From the NCBI GenBank assembly GCA_026414125.1, contig JAOAJQ010000095.1, positions 1 to 5,144 of the forward strand: a stretch of 5,144 nucleotides of DNA, written 5' to 3'. Origin of the DNA: Thermoproteota archaeon (GTDB lineage Archaea; Thermoproteota; EX4484-205; JAAOZP01). A model generated the notes under the pieces. The model was not told where the DNA came from. It was given only the letters and a program-made list of their open reading frames with translations, and searched no databases. The translations under genes were made by a program, and so were the position numbers. Below, piece after piece: positions 4,985-5,144 of this stretch; the first letter of the stretch is position 1, and each line of letters begins with the position of its first letter.

Positions 4985-5006
4985 GGCGTGCTACGCCTTT
5001 CAGGCG
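4985..5006. repeat. Two overlapping, mutually exclusive hairpins
   Basis: GGCGT-GCT-ACGCC (4985-4997) and CGCCT-TTC-AGGCG (4994-5006) are both perfect 5-bp stems sharing CGCC. Only one can form at a time in RNA. The site lies about 85 bp before the start of the right-edge gene, upstream of its promoter, so it would not be in that leaderless mRNA. Confidence 0.35.
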
Positions 5007-5059
5007 CGTGTTTCTTACTATCGTTCTTTATGGTTGCATGCCCCTGCCGTTTGAAAAGG

Positions 5060-5067
5060 TTTAAATA
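5060..5067 (+). promoter_or_regulatory. TATA-box promoter of right-edge antitoxin gene
   Basis: TTTAAATA preceded by the purine run GAAAAGG (BRE-like) is centred about 27 bp before the ATG at 5091. This is typical leaderless spacing and the strongest promoter match in the window. Confidence 0.7.
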
Positions 5068-5090
5068 AAAGTTTAACTTATAGTATAACC

Positions 5091-5144
5091 ATGAGTGAAA
5101 TTATAGCGGTCAAGGTTTCCCGCGAGCTCAAGAAGAAGATGAAA
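5091..5144 (+). CDS. Probable VapB-type antitoxin, N-terminus only
   Basis: Only 18 codons are in the window: MSEIIAVKVSRELKKKMK, open to the right edge. A short beta strand with alternating hydrophobic residues (IIAVKVS) followed by R-E-L-K-K-K-M is the usual beginning of archaeal ribbon-helix-helix antitoxins. The leaderless promoter at 5060 supports the start. If right, a toxin gene, probably another PIN-domain VapC, should follow just outside the window, making two toxin-antitoxin units in tandem. With so few residues, another RHH regulator is possible. Confidence 0.6.
   Translation, partial: MSEIIAVKVSRELKKKMK

Noticed and set aside
3736..5090. CRISPR array or insertion sequence
   Set aside because: The two direct repeats are diverged, only two in number and 911 bp apart; no transposase and no terminal inverted repeats are visible.

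Overview
The window looks like chromosomal DNA from a hyperthermophilic or thermophilic archaeon, probably of the Thermoproteota (crenarchaeal) lineage. The reasons are: heavy AGG/AGA arginine use; genes with archaeal TATA boxes centred about 27-29 bp upstream of the start codon (leaderless transcripts); Sec-exported, sequon-rich surface proteins with a C-terminal membrane anchor; a VapBC-type toxin-antitoxin pair; and a small wHTH/aspartic-protease operon. The exact genus cannot be read from the sequence; a Thermofilum-like organism is only a guess.

Region 1 (1-2653, minus strand) is a cell-surface operon. A leaderless promoter near 2682 drives a 381-residue type I membrane protein (signal peptide, beta-rich ectodomain, coiled-coil stalk, one membrane helix, basic tail). 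Its stop overlaps, as ATGA, the start of a second, larger secreted protein that runs off the left edge. That protein carries a CARDB-like beta-sandwich and a repeated VPEHEE-type motif. The two are probably made together and may form one envelope structure.

Region 2 (2859-3672, minus strand) is a two-gene operon with overlapping reading frames. The first gene encodes a winged-helix protein fused to a small beta-beta-alpha-beta domain resembling DUF5678. The second encodes a retropepsin-like (clan AA) aspartic protease with DTG and LIG motifs. A 9-bp tandem repeat sits between the TATA box and the start and is a candidate operator. This regulator/protease pair is the best candidate in the window for an uncharacterised system.

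Region 3 (3736-5144, plus strand) is an accessory segment. A complete VapBC-like pair (3998-4545) has a leaderless promoter with direct repeats. It lies between two diverged direct repeats about 911 bp apart (3810-3893 and 4721-4798), each containing a perfect TATA-box core. The second repeat leads into a 61-codon open stretch with no usable start codon but with a terminator-like hairpin directly after its stop, which looks like a decayed gene. At the right edge another leaderless gene starts (5091) whose first 18 residues look like a second VapB-type antitoxin. The area therefore appears to be a small toxin-antitoxin island with signs of duplication and decay.
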